The notes under the pieces: model-generated | What the model saw: the letters and a program-made list of their open reading frames with translations, nothing else | The model's database searches: none | Told to the model about the DNA's origin: nothing | NCBI GenBank assembly: GCA_000466585.1 | Contig: KE993499.1 | Location: 134,452-198,451 of the forward strand | Direction of reading: 5' to 3' | From: Clostridiales bacterium oral taxon 876 str. F0540 | Lineage (GTDB): Bacteria; Bacillota; Clostridia; Clostridiales; Clostridiaceae | DNA length: 64,000 nucleotides | Program-made: the position numbers and the translations under genes | Part shown: positions 24,542 to 32,280 of the stretch, in pieces | Layout of the letters: the number at the start of each line of letters is the position of its first letter | Position numbering within the stretch: the stretch's first letter is position 1

Positions 24542-24955
24542 ATGGATGAAGAAAATAACTCTGTTACTAATGAGAAAACTCAGACCGAAAATATAGATAA
24601 TAAAAATGAAAGTATAGAAAATAATGCTGTTATAAACCAAACTTCATCTGAAGATGATGTAAGCAAAGTAAAAATACGCACTATTTTAAAGCAAAGATTT
24701 AAAAATCTTAAGCCGGGCTTAAGGCTCTCTATTCCAATTATTTTAGTAGCTATAATATGTTTTATAGGTGGAATGATGACAGATAGAGCTATTATATGGA
24801 ATAAAGCAGGAAAGGCTATTAAAGACAGACCTGGAATAAGCAGACGAATGCAGAAAGATCCTTTTAACAATAAACAGTTCAAAAACAAAAATAATACTCT
24901 CCCCGGTAAAAATAACAATAATAATGGAAATAGTAATAATCAGAATAACGGCTAA
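24542..24955 (+). CDS. Small single-pass membrane protein, Asn-rich tail, unknown function
   Basis: 137 residues: an acidic, Asn/Glu-rich cytoplasmic N-terminus (about 60 residues), one membrane segment (LSIPIILVAIICFIGGMM), then a basic external part ending in an Asn/Gly run. The ATG at 24542 follows TGGAGGTTAAGAAA; the frame could begin five codons earlier but that ATG overlaps the ribosome site. I recognise no domain. It is divergent from the prepilin peptidase, so it may share regulation with the pilus genes. A strong terminator follows. Confidence 0.7.
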   Translation: MDEENNSVTNEKTQTENIDNKNESIENNAVINQTSSEDDVSKVKIRTILKQRFKNLKPGLRLSIPIILVAIICFIGGMMTDRAIIWNKAGKAIKDRPGISRRMQKDPFNNKQFKNKNNTLPGKNNNNNGNSNNQNNG

Positions 24956-24966
24956 AAACCTTTAAT

Positions 24967-25002
24967 AAGAAAGGGCTAAAATTTGAATTTTAGCCCTTTC
25001 TT
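24967..25002 (+). terminator. Long perfect hairpin terminator
   Basis: A 17-bp stem (AAGAAAGGGCTAAAATT and its complement) with a very short loop, followed by ATTTGC. It separates two small membrane protein genes. Confidence 0.7.
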
Positions 25003-25078
25003 ATTTGCAAAATTTTTAACAATCTCTTATAATAACATTATATGGTTTTTTAGTAAACTAAAAGGGGGTAAAATAATT

Positions 25079-25510
25079 ATGGATAATAACAAATCAAAAA
25101 AATTAGGCGGTGGAATACTAACTGTATCAATTATACAATTAGTAATATATGCTATTGGCTTAATAGGACTTGTACCACTGGTTTTTGCAAGAGATAAAGT
25201 CGAGGCACAGCTCGCTACAATGAAAATTAACACTCCAATGCCTACACAAAATCAAAACATAACTTCATTAATCCTATCAGTAGTTATTATTATAGGTATT
25301 ATATTGATCTTATTGAAAAAAGCAGTTGGAGTTTACGCTTATTTTATAGCTATGGCCTTAGAAATTATTTTCTCAATAATGGACAATGGCTTTAAGTCTT
25401 CAATGATTATTAGCTTTTTATTTCCAATATTAATGGGAATATTTATTTATCAAAAGAAAGAGATTTTTGGATTTGGAAGCAAAAATAAATCTGAAAATAT
25501 ATCTGAGTAA
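25079..25510 (+). CDS. Four-helix membrane protein of unknown function
   Basis: 143 residues with membrane segments near 12-34, 60-80, 85-105 and 108-125. It has a lysine-rich start (DNNKSKKLGGGIL) and end. The chosen ATG has AAAGGGGGTAAAATAATT upstream; the longer open frame has no ribosome site. The layout resembles small DUF-type integral proteins common in clostridia, but I cannot name a family. Confidence 0.7.
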   Translation: MDNNKSKKLGGGILTVSIIQLVIYAIGLIGLVPLVFARDKVEAQLATMKINTPMPTQNQNITSLILSVVIIIGIILILLKKAVGVYAYFIAMALEIIFSIMDNGFKSSMIISFLFPILMGIFIYQKKEIFGFGSKNKSENISE

Positions 25511-25519
25511 TAAAGCTCA

Positions 25520-25554
25520 GCCGTAAATATAAAAAATATTTACGGCTGTTTTAT
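25520..25554. terminator. Bidirectional terminator
   Basis: Stem GCCGTAAATAT/ATATTTACGGC with TGTTTTATTTT on the plus side and A/T-rich sequence on the other. It lies between convergent genes. Confidence 0.8.
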
Positions 25555-25555
25555 T

Positions 25556-26197
25556 TTAAAAACTATATTTCATCAGAAGCTTATCTGCTGATTTCTTTAA
25601 ATCTTCCAGAGTTCCGTCATTTAGTATAACCTCATGACAAAGGTTGTTTATTATATATGGGACATCAATTTCAGTATTATGTTCTGAGCTGCTGTTACTG
25701 ACCATTTGTATTCCGTCTCTGGTTATAAGTCTCTTTTTTCTTACCTCTTCGCTTACTTTTACCCCTACTATAAGATAATTCTTTTTTTTCCAATATTCAA
25801 GATCAGTCAAAGTACGTCCCCCAACAATAATAGACAATTCATTATTTCTCAAAATATTTAGCTGCTCGAGAATAGCTTTACTAAAAGCCTCTTCATCTAA
25901 CGAGCTGTTATCCCAACCATATTTCTTTTGTCCATTTTCATATATAAGAGCAAGTATGTAATCGCACATAATGTTAATGTCAAGCTCTCTAAATCTATCA
26001 GCAATGGTTTGTCCAATATATCTTTCCTGGCCTCTCCATCTTTGATTTACCTTTGATACCTTCATCATTTCTCTGCATAATACACTTATTTTATATATTT
26101 TAGCCTTATCTCTTAAAATGCAAAACTGTTCTGCTAAAGCATCCTTGCCCGCACCCATTTCGCCAAAAATTACTATACCATTATAACTCTTATCCAT
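25556..26197 (-). CDS. P-loop nucleotide kinase-like protein
   Basis: 213 residues with Walker A GEMGAGKDA (12-20), then a region rich in basic residues (VNQRWRGQERYIGQTIADRFRE) and IIVGGRTLTDLEYW, and VKVSEEVRKKRLITRDG, which resembles the lid and arginine regions of dephospho-CoA kinase or deoxynucleoside monophosphate kinases. The lysine-aspartate pair after the P-loop (GKD) fits dNMP-kinase-like enzymes. The substrate is unknown. It is monocistronic, convergent with the upstream small membrane protein gene, with a terminator shared between them. Confidence 0.65.
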   Translation of the reverse strand: MDKSYNGIVIFGEMGAGKDALAEQFCILRDKAKIYKISVLCREMMKVSKVNQRWRGQERYIGQTIADRFRELDINIMCDYILALIYENGQKKYGWDNSSLDEEAFSKAILEQLNILRNNELSIIVGGRTLTDLEYWKKKNYLIVGVKVSEEVRKKRLITRDGIQMVSNSSSEHNTEIDVPYIINNLCHEVILNDGTLEDLKKSADKLLMKYSF

Positions 26198-26270
26198 TTA
26201 AGCTGCTGCCTCCAATATTTTCGAAAGTTTATTATCAAATAAAATTTTATCATAGTGAAGTAAAAGAATC

Positions 26271-26376
26271 TATATACAATGCGATAAAGTTCTTGCCTTC
26301 ATGATGTCCCAAAACATCCATTCTTGAAGGATTTTTGGTGCGTAATGAAGGTATTAGAACTTTTACATTGTATATA
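26271..26376. repeat. Long imperfect inverted repeat, about 106 bp
   Basis: Outer arms TATATACAATG/CATTGTATATA enclose AAAGTTCTTGCCTTCAT and ATGAAGGTATTAGAACTTTT, and an inner stem CCAAAA/TTTTGG. The whole intergenic space can fold into one hairpin. It could be a small non-autonomous element, a structured RNA or an operator region for the divergent kinase and MFS genes. Confidence 0.65.
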
Positions 26377-26467
26377 TAATGTATTGTAAAAGCCAATCAT
26401 CAATGCTAGATTTAAAATATGGCTTACTTATAAAGCAATAAAAAATACTGACTTGGGGGGCTTAGAT

Positions 26468-27694
26468 TTGAAAAAAAGAAATTATTATCTGCTCTTAATT
26501 ATAGTATTTGGCGGCTTTTTAGTATTTGGATTTTCCGAAAATATAAAAGGGCCCGCTATTCCTAAAATGCAGTCTGATTTTTCATTAAGCGAAATGCAAA
26601 TAGGTCTGCTTTTAGCTCTTAACTCGCTTGGATATCTTTTAGTCTGCAGCTTTACAGGATTTTTAACAAAAAAATTCGGTATAAGATTTTCAAGCCTGCT
26701 AGCCTTTGGAAGTATGGCTATTGCAGGAGTTTTTATATTTTTATCTACAAGCTATACCAGTCTTTCTGCTTCATATTTTCTAATGTATATAGGAAACGGA
26801 GTTCTTGAAATAGCTCTTGGAGTTTTGGCTGCTAGAGTTTTCACAAAAAACACAGGAACAATGATGAATTTATCACATTTTTTCTATGGGTTAAGCTCAA
26901 CAATAGCTCCAATTTGCGCTACAGCTATCATGGGAGCAAAATTTTCCGGTAAAGAAATAGGCTGGCATGGAATGTATCTTATAATGCTATCACTATCATT
27001 GCTTCCTTTTATCATAGCAATTTTTACAAAGTTTCCCGGAGATGATATTAAAGCAGAAGAACGTATGCCTTTTAAAGAATATATAAAAGATCCATCTGCT
27101 TGGCTTATAGTTGTTATTCTTTCCTTTGGTGTAATTTCAGAGCTCTCAGTCGGTGGATGGCTTGTTAACTTTCTTGAAAAAACTTATAAGTTGGATATGG
27201 CTTCTTCATCTGGGCTTCTGTCTGCTTTCTTTTTAACTTTTACACTTTCAAGACTGCTTTTAGGTCCTCTTACTGATAAGATAGGCTTTGTAAAATCACT
27301 CATTATTTTCTCTGGAGTCTCAGGTATATTAACCCTAACCGGCATACTCGTTGGGAAAAATGGTGCCTTTTTATTTGCCCTTGCCGGAGCAGGCATTGCT
27401 CCAATATATCCAACCACTATGGCTTTTCTCGCAAAACGGTATCCAAAAGACAGCGACACAGCCATAAGCTTTACTGTAACCTTAATGGGCATAGGAAGCG
27501 TAATTGGAAACTTTTTAGTTGGAGCTATAATTGATTTATTTAAAAATATATTTATGGGCAGTTATGGGGTAGAGACGGGTATCATAATAGGAATGAAGGC
27601 TGGTTACTCCTTTGTAGCAATATGTGCTCTGCTGTGTTCCTTAACATCATTATTTCTTTACAGAACACTTAAGCGAAGAAATGAAGTAATATAA
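26468..27694 (+). CDS. MFS transporter
   Basis: About 408 residues with 12 membrane segments of the major facilitator superfamily. The segment LTKKFGIRFSSLLAFG after helix 2 is the motif A region, and GPLTDKIGFVKS is its echo in the second half. The N-terminal SENIKGPAIPKMQSDFSLSEMQ is like sugar/FucP-type or YfkF-like members. Start: TTG with GGGGGG 7 nt upstream; the longer frame begins at a TTG that overlaps the ribosome site. No neighbouring metabolic genes reveal a substrate. Confidence 0.82.
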   Translation: MKKRNYYLLLIIVFGGFLVFGFSENIKGPAIPKMQSDFSLSEMQIGLLLALNSLGYLLVCSFTGFLTKKFGIRFSSLLAFGSMAIAGVFIFLSTSYTSLSASYFLMYIGNGVLEIALGVLAARVFTKNTGTMMNLSHFFYGLSSTIAPICATAIMGAKFSGKEIGWHGMYLIMLSLSLLPFIIAIFTKFPGDDIKAEERMPFKEYIKDPSAWLIVVILSFGVISELSVGGWLVNFLEKTYKLDMASSSGLLSAFFLTFTLSRLLLGPLTDKIGFVKSLIIFSGVSGILTLTGILVGKNGAFLFALAGAGIAPIYPTTMAFLAKRYPKDSDTAISFTVTLMGIGSVIGNFLVGAIIDLFKNIFMGSYGVETGIIIGMKAGYSFVAICALLCSLTSLFLYRTLKRRNEVI

Positions 27695-27716
27695 TAAAAT
27701 TGAGGAATAAATTTTT

Positions 27717-27741
27717 CAGGCTTTGCTTTAAGCGAAGCCTG
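27717..27741. terminator. Hairpin between the MFS gene and a small convergent gene
   Basis: Stem CAGGCTTTGC/GCGAAGCCTG with moderate T-rich flanks on both sides. Confidence 0.55.
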
Positions 27742-27774
27742 TAATAATTTAATCCTCTACTTAACAATTGAACC

Positions 27775-27918
27775 TTAAAGATTTGTTTCTGGCTTTACAT
27801 TATCATTGTTCCTGCTATATTGTGCTTTTTCAGCGTAGTGTGCGATTTCACCATTATCTCTCATCTTATGACCAATTGCTTTTCTTTGAGTATTTGTTAA
27901 TCTGGATCTGTTTTTCAC
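27775..27918 (-). CDS. Small basic protein of 47 residues, unknown function
   Basis: A GTG start with AAAGGAG 8 nt upstream opens a 47-codon frame, MKNRSRLTNTQRKAIGHKM at the start and NNDNVKPETNL at the end. The N-terminal half is basic and helical. The sequence is polar with no hydrophobic segment, so a nucleic-acid-binding or spore-type small protein is possible, but nothing is recognised. The strong ribosome site and its own space between the MFS and DUF4003 genes support it as real. Confidence 0.6.
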   Translation of the reverse strand: MKNRSRLTNTQRKAIGHKMRDNGEIAHYAEKAQYSRNNDNVKPETNL

Positions 27919-28004
27919 AGGTTTCACTCCTTTCTGCAGTAAAAACTATAAGTACGTTCTTTTCCCATCCAGAAATATGTTTTCCTGTGAGTTAATATTT
28001 ATTC

Positions 28005-29000
28005 CTATGAGCTTGCAGATGAAGCTGCTGCAGCACTCGCCGCACAAGCTGCTGCCACTGCCGCCTGCTGCTGAGCTATAATAATAGCATTTATGCTGTT
28101 GCTTAAAGTAATTTGAATAACTCCTTTTTTAATCTCATCTACGTAATAATCCGATACCAAAGTAGCACAAAGGATTACTTTGGTATTCTTATCAATGCTC
28201 CAAAATCCGTAGCCATCCTTATCAGAAATATAATCAAAAACTTCTTTTATTTCACTTACTGTATTATTAATATCGTTTGTAATAAGGGCCAATAAACCTA
28301 AAGTTGCTAAGCCGGTATATTGAAGCTTGCAATTCACTTCTTTAAGGCTTCTATATAAGCTTACTGCCTTGCTGCATTTATCTTCTACTCCTTCTTCTCC
28401 AATCGCTAATATATGAGATAAGGTTTGTAAGTCATTGCCTTTATAAAAACCTTCTTTATTTAAAAAGCTGTAACATTCTTCAATCTTTCTTGAAGTAGCT
28501 TCTATTTCTAAGTCCGTAGTAGCTAAAACAGCTGCAAACACATAATCATCTGAAGAAGTAAGCCAATAATGATTTTCTTTCATTTTATCATAAAACTTTT
28601 TAGTCCTTTGAATTCTATAATCCCATTCGCCAATAGGTACTTGTCTAACTATTGTATAAGCAGCTAACGGCAGCTGAGGACTTCTTCTAAAGCCTGCTTC
28701 CTTCAGCTTATCATAAGCATTTATCATATTTTCAAAAAAACTCTTATAATCATCTTCAAAGGCTAAAAGATTTACTATAAGAAATTCACCTGTTCCCCTA
28801 AAATATGATGTCCAGCTTGTTTCTTCTTTTATATATTTTTTAATTTCCTTCAGCCTATCTATATCAACTCTTTTATCGTTAGTGGCATGAACCATGGCAC
28901 CAAAATGTTTAACCAAGTTAGCTTCCCACTTAAATCCTGTCTTGAATTCTTTATAGTTCTCTACCATTAAGTCAACTTTTTGTTTTAACATTACATTCAT
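28005..29000 (-). CDS. DUF4003 family protein
   Basis: 331 residues, largely helical and soluble. The segments NYKEFKTGFKWEANLVKHFGA, GEFLIVNLLAF, AGFRRSPQLPLAAYTIV and FYDKMKENHYWLTSSDDYVFAA fit the DUF4003 family found in Bacilli and clostridia, with no known function. The C-terminus is a low-complexity tail of alanine, glutamine and serine. The longer frame starts MNVMLKQK; either the first ATG, with AAAGGGGAATTAACT upstream, or the fourth codon could serve. It stands alone. Confidence 0.78.
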   Translation of the reverse strand: MNVMLKQKVDLMVENYKEFKTGFKWEANLVKHFGAMVHATNDKRVDIDRLKEIKKYIKEETSWTSYFRGTGEFLIVNLLAFEDDYKSFFENMINAYDKLKEAGFRRSPQLPLAAYTIVRQVPIGEWDYRIQRTKKFYDKMKENHYWLTSSDDYVFAAVLATTDLEIEATSRKIEECYSFLNKEGFYKGNDLQTLSHILAIGEEGVEDKCSKAVSLYRSLKEVNCKLQYTGLATLGLLALITNDINNTVSEIKEVFDYISDKDGYGFWSIDKNTKVILCATLVSDYYVDEIKKGVIQITLSNSINAIIIAQQQAAVAAACAASAAAASSASS

Positions 29001-29082
29001 AGTTAATTCCCCTTTATAATAAAAAACTTATAATCATATTATAAGTTTTTTATTACCATATTTCAAGTGTGTTATTTAATTT

Positions 29083-29394
29083 TTATTCTAAATCAATACT
29101 TTCCAAGAGCTTCATAAAGTCTTCTTCACTTTTCTTTTCCAAGTACATGTTAAGAAGAGTTCTTGTAGACATTTTATTAAAGCCCTTAAAGCCGTTATCA
29201 AGTATCTCAGTTAATATACTCATAAAAGTTTCATTGTCTTTATTTACTTCTTTTAGTATCTTGTCTGCCATCTCCTTAGCCAGCTCTTCCTTAATAGCCT
29301 CCCTAAGCTTTTCAGTATATTTTTTCATATATTCCTGAAGTTCTTCCGGATACTTGGAAAAATCTCCAGATAGTATATCATGAATGCTGAACAT
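29083..29394 (-). CDS. Hypothetical helical protein
   Basis: 103 residues, strongly charged and helical (KKYTEKLREAIKEELAKEMADK), with no membrane segment or known motif. The ribosome site is GGAAGGTGAAGATTTT before ATG. It lies 41 bp after the MATE transporter gene on the same strand, so it may be co-transcribed with it. I cannot assign a function. Confidence 0.6.
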   Translation of the reverse strand: MFSIHDILSGDFSKYPEELQEYMKKYTEKLREAIKEELAKEMADKILKEVNKDNETFMSILTEILDNGFKGFNKMSTRTLLNMYLEKKSEEDFMKLLESIDLE

Positions 29395-29435
29395 AAAATC
29401 TTCACCTTCCTGTCCTACGATTAAAAGTTAATCCT

Positions 29436-30803
29436 TTAAACCTTTAAATACTTCCACTTTCCTTTAAGCATTCTCGACAAATACATAAATGACCTGGAAC
29501 TAAAATCTAGAAATATTCCTATCATTACTGCAGTCATTCCAAAATGAGCCCACCTTATTAGTGCAAAACATACAAAAACTCTAAAGGTCCATAAACCTAC
29601 AAAGGAAGATACCATAACATAATTTATATCTCCTGCAGCCTTAAGAGTTGCTGAGCATACATTCAATATAGCAATTAAAGGCTCAAGTATTCCAAAGGTT
29701 CGTATAAGACTCATAGATTCCTTTATAACAAGAGGATCATTTGAATATAAATTAGCAAGAGGTCTTGCAAAAATCACCATAAGTATTCCGAGAACAAAAG
29801 CCATAAGCATAGTTATTTTTAAACTCTCATAGGCATAGTTTTCAGCTTTTTTATAACTTCTCTCTCCGAGGCTTTGACCAACAAGTGTTGTATTAGCAAT
29901 AGCAAAACCAAACACAGGGAAAAATGCCAAAGAATTTACATTTATCCCAACTTGATAGGAGGCCATAGCTACAGTTCCCAGTGTTACAATTATAATCTGC
30001 ACCAGCAAGAATCCTCCCTGCATAACCGCCTGTTCGATAAAAGCAGGAATTCCTATATTAATAATTCTTTTCATAACATTAGGTCTAATGCTGTAATCAC
30101 CTTTTAGACTTAAGTTAAGCTTAAGTTTTCTTCCATTGTATAAAACAATCATTCTTATAACTACAGCAATAACTCTTGAAAGTGTAACAGCTATAGCTGA
30201 GCCTACTACCCCCAAAGCAGGTATATGAAGAATAGGGAAACCAAATATTAAAACTGTATTTAAAATTATATTTATTATATTAACTATTCCTGTTATAACC
30301 ATAGGGGTCTTAGTATCTCCTGCTCCTCTCATTGCTCCGGATATAATAATATCAAGAACAAAGAAAGGCAAGTTTAAAAGAGTTATTCCGAAATAGCTTA
30401 TTCCTAAATTAAAAACTTTAACGTCTGCTCCTCCAAAGAACAGCTTCAAGATAGACACCGAGAATATTTTACCAAATAAGGCTAAAGCAAGTCCGATAAC
30501 CAGAGCCATATAAATAGATTGTATTAATGCTCTTTTTGCCTCTTCCTTATTACCTTCCCCGGTTACTCTGGCTATGATAACTGTAGTTCCCATGGACAAC
30601 CCTGAAAAAACAGTCTGCAAAAATCCCATAAGCATATTTACCATACCTACAGCTGCTACTGCATCAGTTCCTATTCTACCCATAAATATAGTAGAAACCA
30701 TACCAACCATCATTTCAAGAATTTGTTCAGTTATAGACGGCCAGGCAAGTTCTATTATTTCTTTATCTGCTTTTCTATCTAGTTTAAAAGTAAATTTTTT
30801 CAA
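29436..30803 (-). CDS. MATE family multidrug/Na+ efflux transporter
   Basis: 455 residues with twelve membrane segments. The N-terminal ELAWPSITEQILEMMVGMVSTIFMGRIG and the later GAGDTKTPMVITGIVNIINIILNTVLIFG are typical MatE motifs, repeated in the second half as ATLKAAGDINYVM. It belongs to the NorM/YpnP-like branch and should export cationic compounds using Na+ or H+. It lies 21 bp after the flavin reductase gene, so the two are probably one transcript. Confidence 0.9.
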   Translation of the reverse strand: MKKFTFKLDRKADKEIIELAWPSITEQILEMMVGMVSTIFMGRIGTDAVAAVGMVNMLMGFLQTVFSGLSMGTTVIIARVTGEGNKEEAKRALIQSIYMALVIGLALALFGKIFSVSILKLFFGGADVKVFNLGISYFGITLLNLPFFVLDIIISGAMRGAGDTKTPMVITGIVNIINIILNTVLIFGFPILHIPALGVVGSAIAVTLSRVIAVVIRMIVLYNGRKLKLNLSLKGDYSIRPNVMKRIINIGIPAFIEQAVMQGGFLLVQIIIVTLGTVAMASYQVGINVNSLAFFPVFGFAIANTTLVGQSLGERSYKKAENYAYESLKITMLMAFVLGILMVIFARPLANLYSNDPLVIKESMSLIRTFGILEPLIAILNVCSATLKAAGDINYVMVSSFVGLWTFRVFVCFALIRWAHFGMTAVMIGIFLDFSSRSFMYLSRMLKGKWKYLKV

Positions 30804-30824
30804 TACATCTTCCTCCTGCTAACT

Positions 30825-31403
30825 CTATTTTTTCTTCTTTTTCTTTGCAATAGAATAACCAAACTTGCCTAAAGGCTTATTATTTAGTGCAAAATATTCA
30901 CCGTGTGAGTAGGCAATCAAGTTAGCTTTTTCAAGATGAATTTTTCCTTTATCATCTATAATATTTTCATCAACAGATATGGAAACAACCTCAGCTAAAA
31001 ACAGGTCATGACTGCCTAATGGAGTAATGCTTTTAAGCTTGCATTCAATATTAACAGGGCAATCTTTTAAAGAAGGCACAGCTACTTTATCTGAGGCCTC
31101 AAGCTGCAGCTCTAACTTTTCTATTTTATCTTCTCTCTTACCTGAAACAACTCCCACATAATCAACTACCTTTGTCATAGCTGAAGTAGGAAGATTAACT
31201 ACAAATTCCTCTGTGTCCTTTATATATTCGTAGGATAATCGCTCAGGTCTTATGGCCACTGTAATCATAGGAGGTCGAGTGCAGGCAGTTCCAATCCATC
31301 CAACAGTAAATACATTTACCTTACCCTCTTTATTTTGACTTGTTATCATAACTGCCGGTACTGGATTTAATATCGCACTTCCTTTAAAAGTTATTTTGCT
31401 CAT
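30825..31403 (-). CDS. Flavin reductase family protein
   Basis: 192 residues. The stretch KGSAILNPVPAVMITSQNKEGKVNVFTVGWIGTACTRPPMITVAIRPERLSYEYI is the FMN-binding split-barrel of the flavin reductase-like family (FlaRed). It binds FMN and may act as a flavodoxin-like electron carrier or flavin reductase. The end is a lysine-rich tail (KKKKKK). It starts with ATG after a GGAGGCTGAAATACAACT ribosome site and is upstream of the MATE gene. Confidence 0.88.
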   Translation of the reverse strand: MSKITFKGSAILNPVPAVMITSQNKEGKVNVFTVGWIGTACTRPPMITVAIRPERLSYEYIKDTEEFVVNLPTSAMTKVVDYVGVVSGKREDKIEKLELQLEASDKVAVPSLKDCPVNIECKLKSITPLGSHDLFLAEVVSISVDENIIDDKGKIHLEKANLIAYSHGEYFALNNKPLGKFGYSIAKKKKKK

Positions 31404-31503
31404 AGTTGTATTTCAGCCTCCAAATTCTTATAATTATACACATGACTATAATTATATCCTTCTTTAAATATATTTCAAATACATAAATACATGGAGGCGC
31501 GCT

Positions 31504-32157
31504 ATGACAGATAGTAATAATATAAAACTATTAAAACCAAAACTTTCAAAAACCTTGCCTGAAATTTTTTTAACTTCAGAGGATATTTTTGATGACGCTT
31601 CTTTTTCTTCTGCCTTTATAAAGGACTGCTGCATAGAAAATCTTGATGCAGCTCATGTTTCCTTTGATGAAGCAGTATTTAAAAATGTGATATTTAGAAA
31701 CGTATCATTTAATCACTTAGAACTTACTGATGTTAGATTTGAAAACTGCGATTTATCAAATGCTGATTTAAGAGAGGCCTCTATCCATAGGGTTGAGTTT
31801 ATTAACTGCAAGCTAGTAGGAACTAATCTAAGCGATTCTGCCTTAAGAAATGCCGCTTTTAAAAACTGCAGCGGGAAATATTGTTTATTCAGGTTTTCAG
31901 ATTTAAGACAAGTTTCCTTTGATAACTGTCAAATTCCATCATCAGACTTTGAAGAAAGTCAATTTTCTAAAGTAGAATTTAAAAACTCGGATATGACTCA
32001 ATGCCAGCTTTCCGGAGTAACGCTGAAGGGTATTGATTTTTCAACCTGTGAAATTGATGGTTTAGGTGCACGAACCTCGGATGTATATGGAGCCATAGTT
32101 ACTGATGCACAGGCTATTTCTCTTGCAAGACTTCTTGGAATTGTAATAAAGAAATAA
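31504..32157 (+). CDS. Pentapeptide-repeat protein
   Basis: 217 residues of A(D/N)LXX-type repeats from about residue 45 to 190: NVSFNHLELTDVRFENCDLSNADL, then LVGTNLSDSALRNAAFKNC and later DSSDFEESQFSKVEFKNSDM-like strings. These fold as a right-handed quadrilateral beta-helix. Some such proteins mimic DNA to protect gyrase from quinolones (Qnr/MfpA), but this assignment is not justified by sequence alone. The ribosome site is ATGGAGGCGCGCT. It stands just upstream of the ligase-ACP-oxoamine synthase gene, which has its own promoter. Confidence 0.88.
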   Translation: MTDSNNIKLLKPKLSKTLPEIFLTSEDIFDDASFSSAFIKDCCIENLDAAHVSFDEAVFKNVIFRNVSFNHLELTDVRFENCDLSNADLREASIHRVEFINCKLVGTNLSDSALRNAAFKNCSGKYCLFRFSDLRQVSFDNCQIPSSDFEESQFSKVEFKNSDMTQCQLSGVTLKGIDFSTCEIDGLGARTSDVYGAIVTDAQAISLARLLGIVIKK

Positions 32158-32208
32158 AAATTTGCATTTTTAATTGTTTACATACCTCATTTTACTATAT
32201 AACAAAAT

Positions 32209-32237
32209 TTGGATTTGATTTTGAAATATGCTATAAT
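32209..32237 (+). promoter_or_regulatory. Promoter of the ligase-ACP-oxoamine synthase gene
   Basis: An extended -10 (TGCTATAAT, hexamer at 32232-32237) lies 17 bp after TTGGAT (32209-32214). The start codon follows about 45 nt downstream, with TATAGGAGGGAATGACTT as ribosome site. Confidence 0.6.
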
Positions 32238-32280
32238 AACTTTGGAATAATATGTTCATTATTATAGGAGGGAATGACTT

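Noticed and set aside
31504..32157. Pentapeptide protein as a Qnr-type quinolone resistance gene
   Set aside because: The repeats are plain, but nothing in the sequence identifies the gyrase-binding loops. The family name alone does not justify a resistance call.
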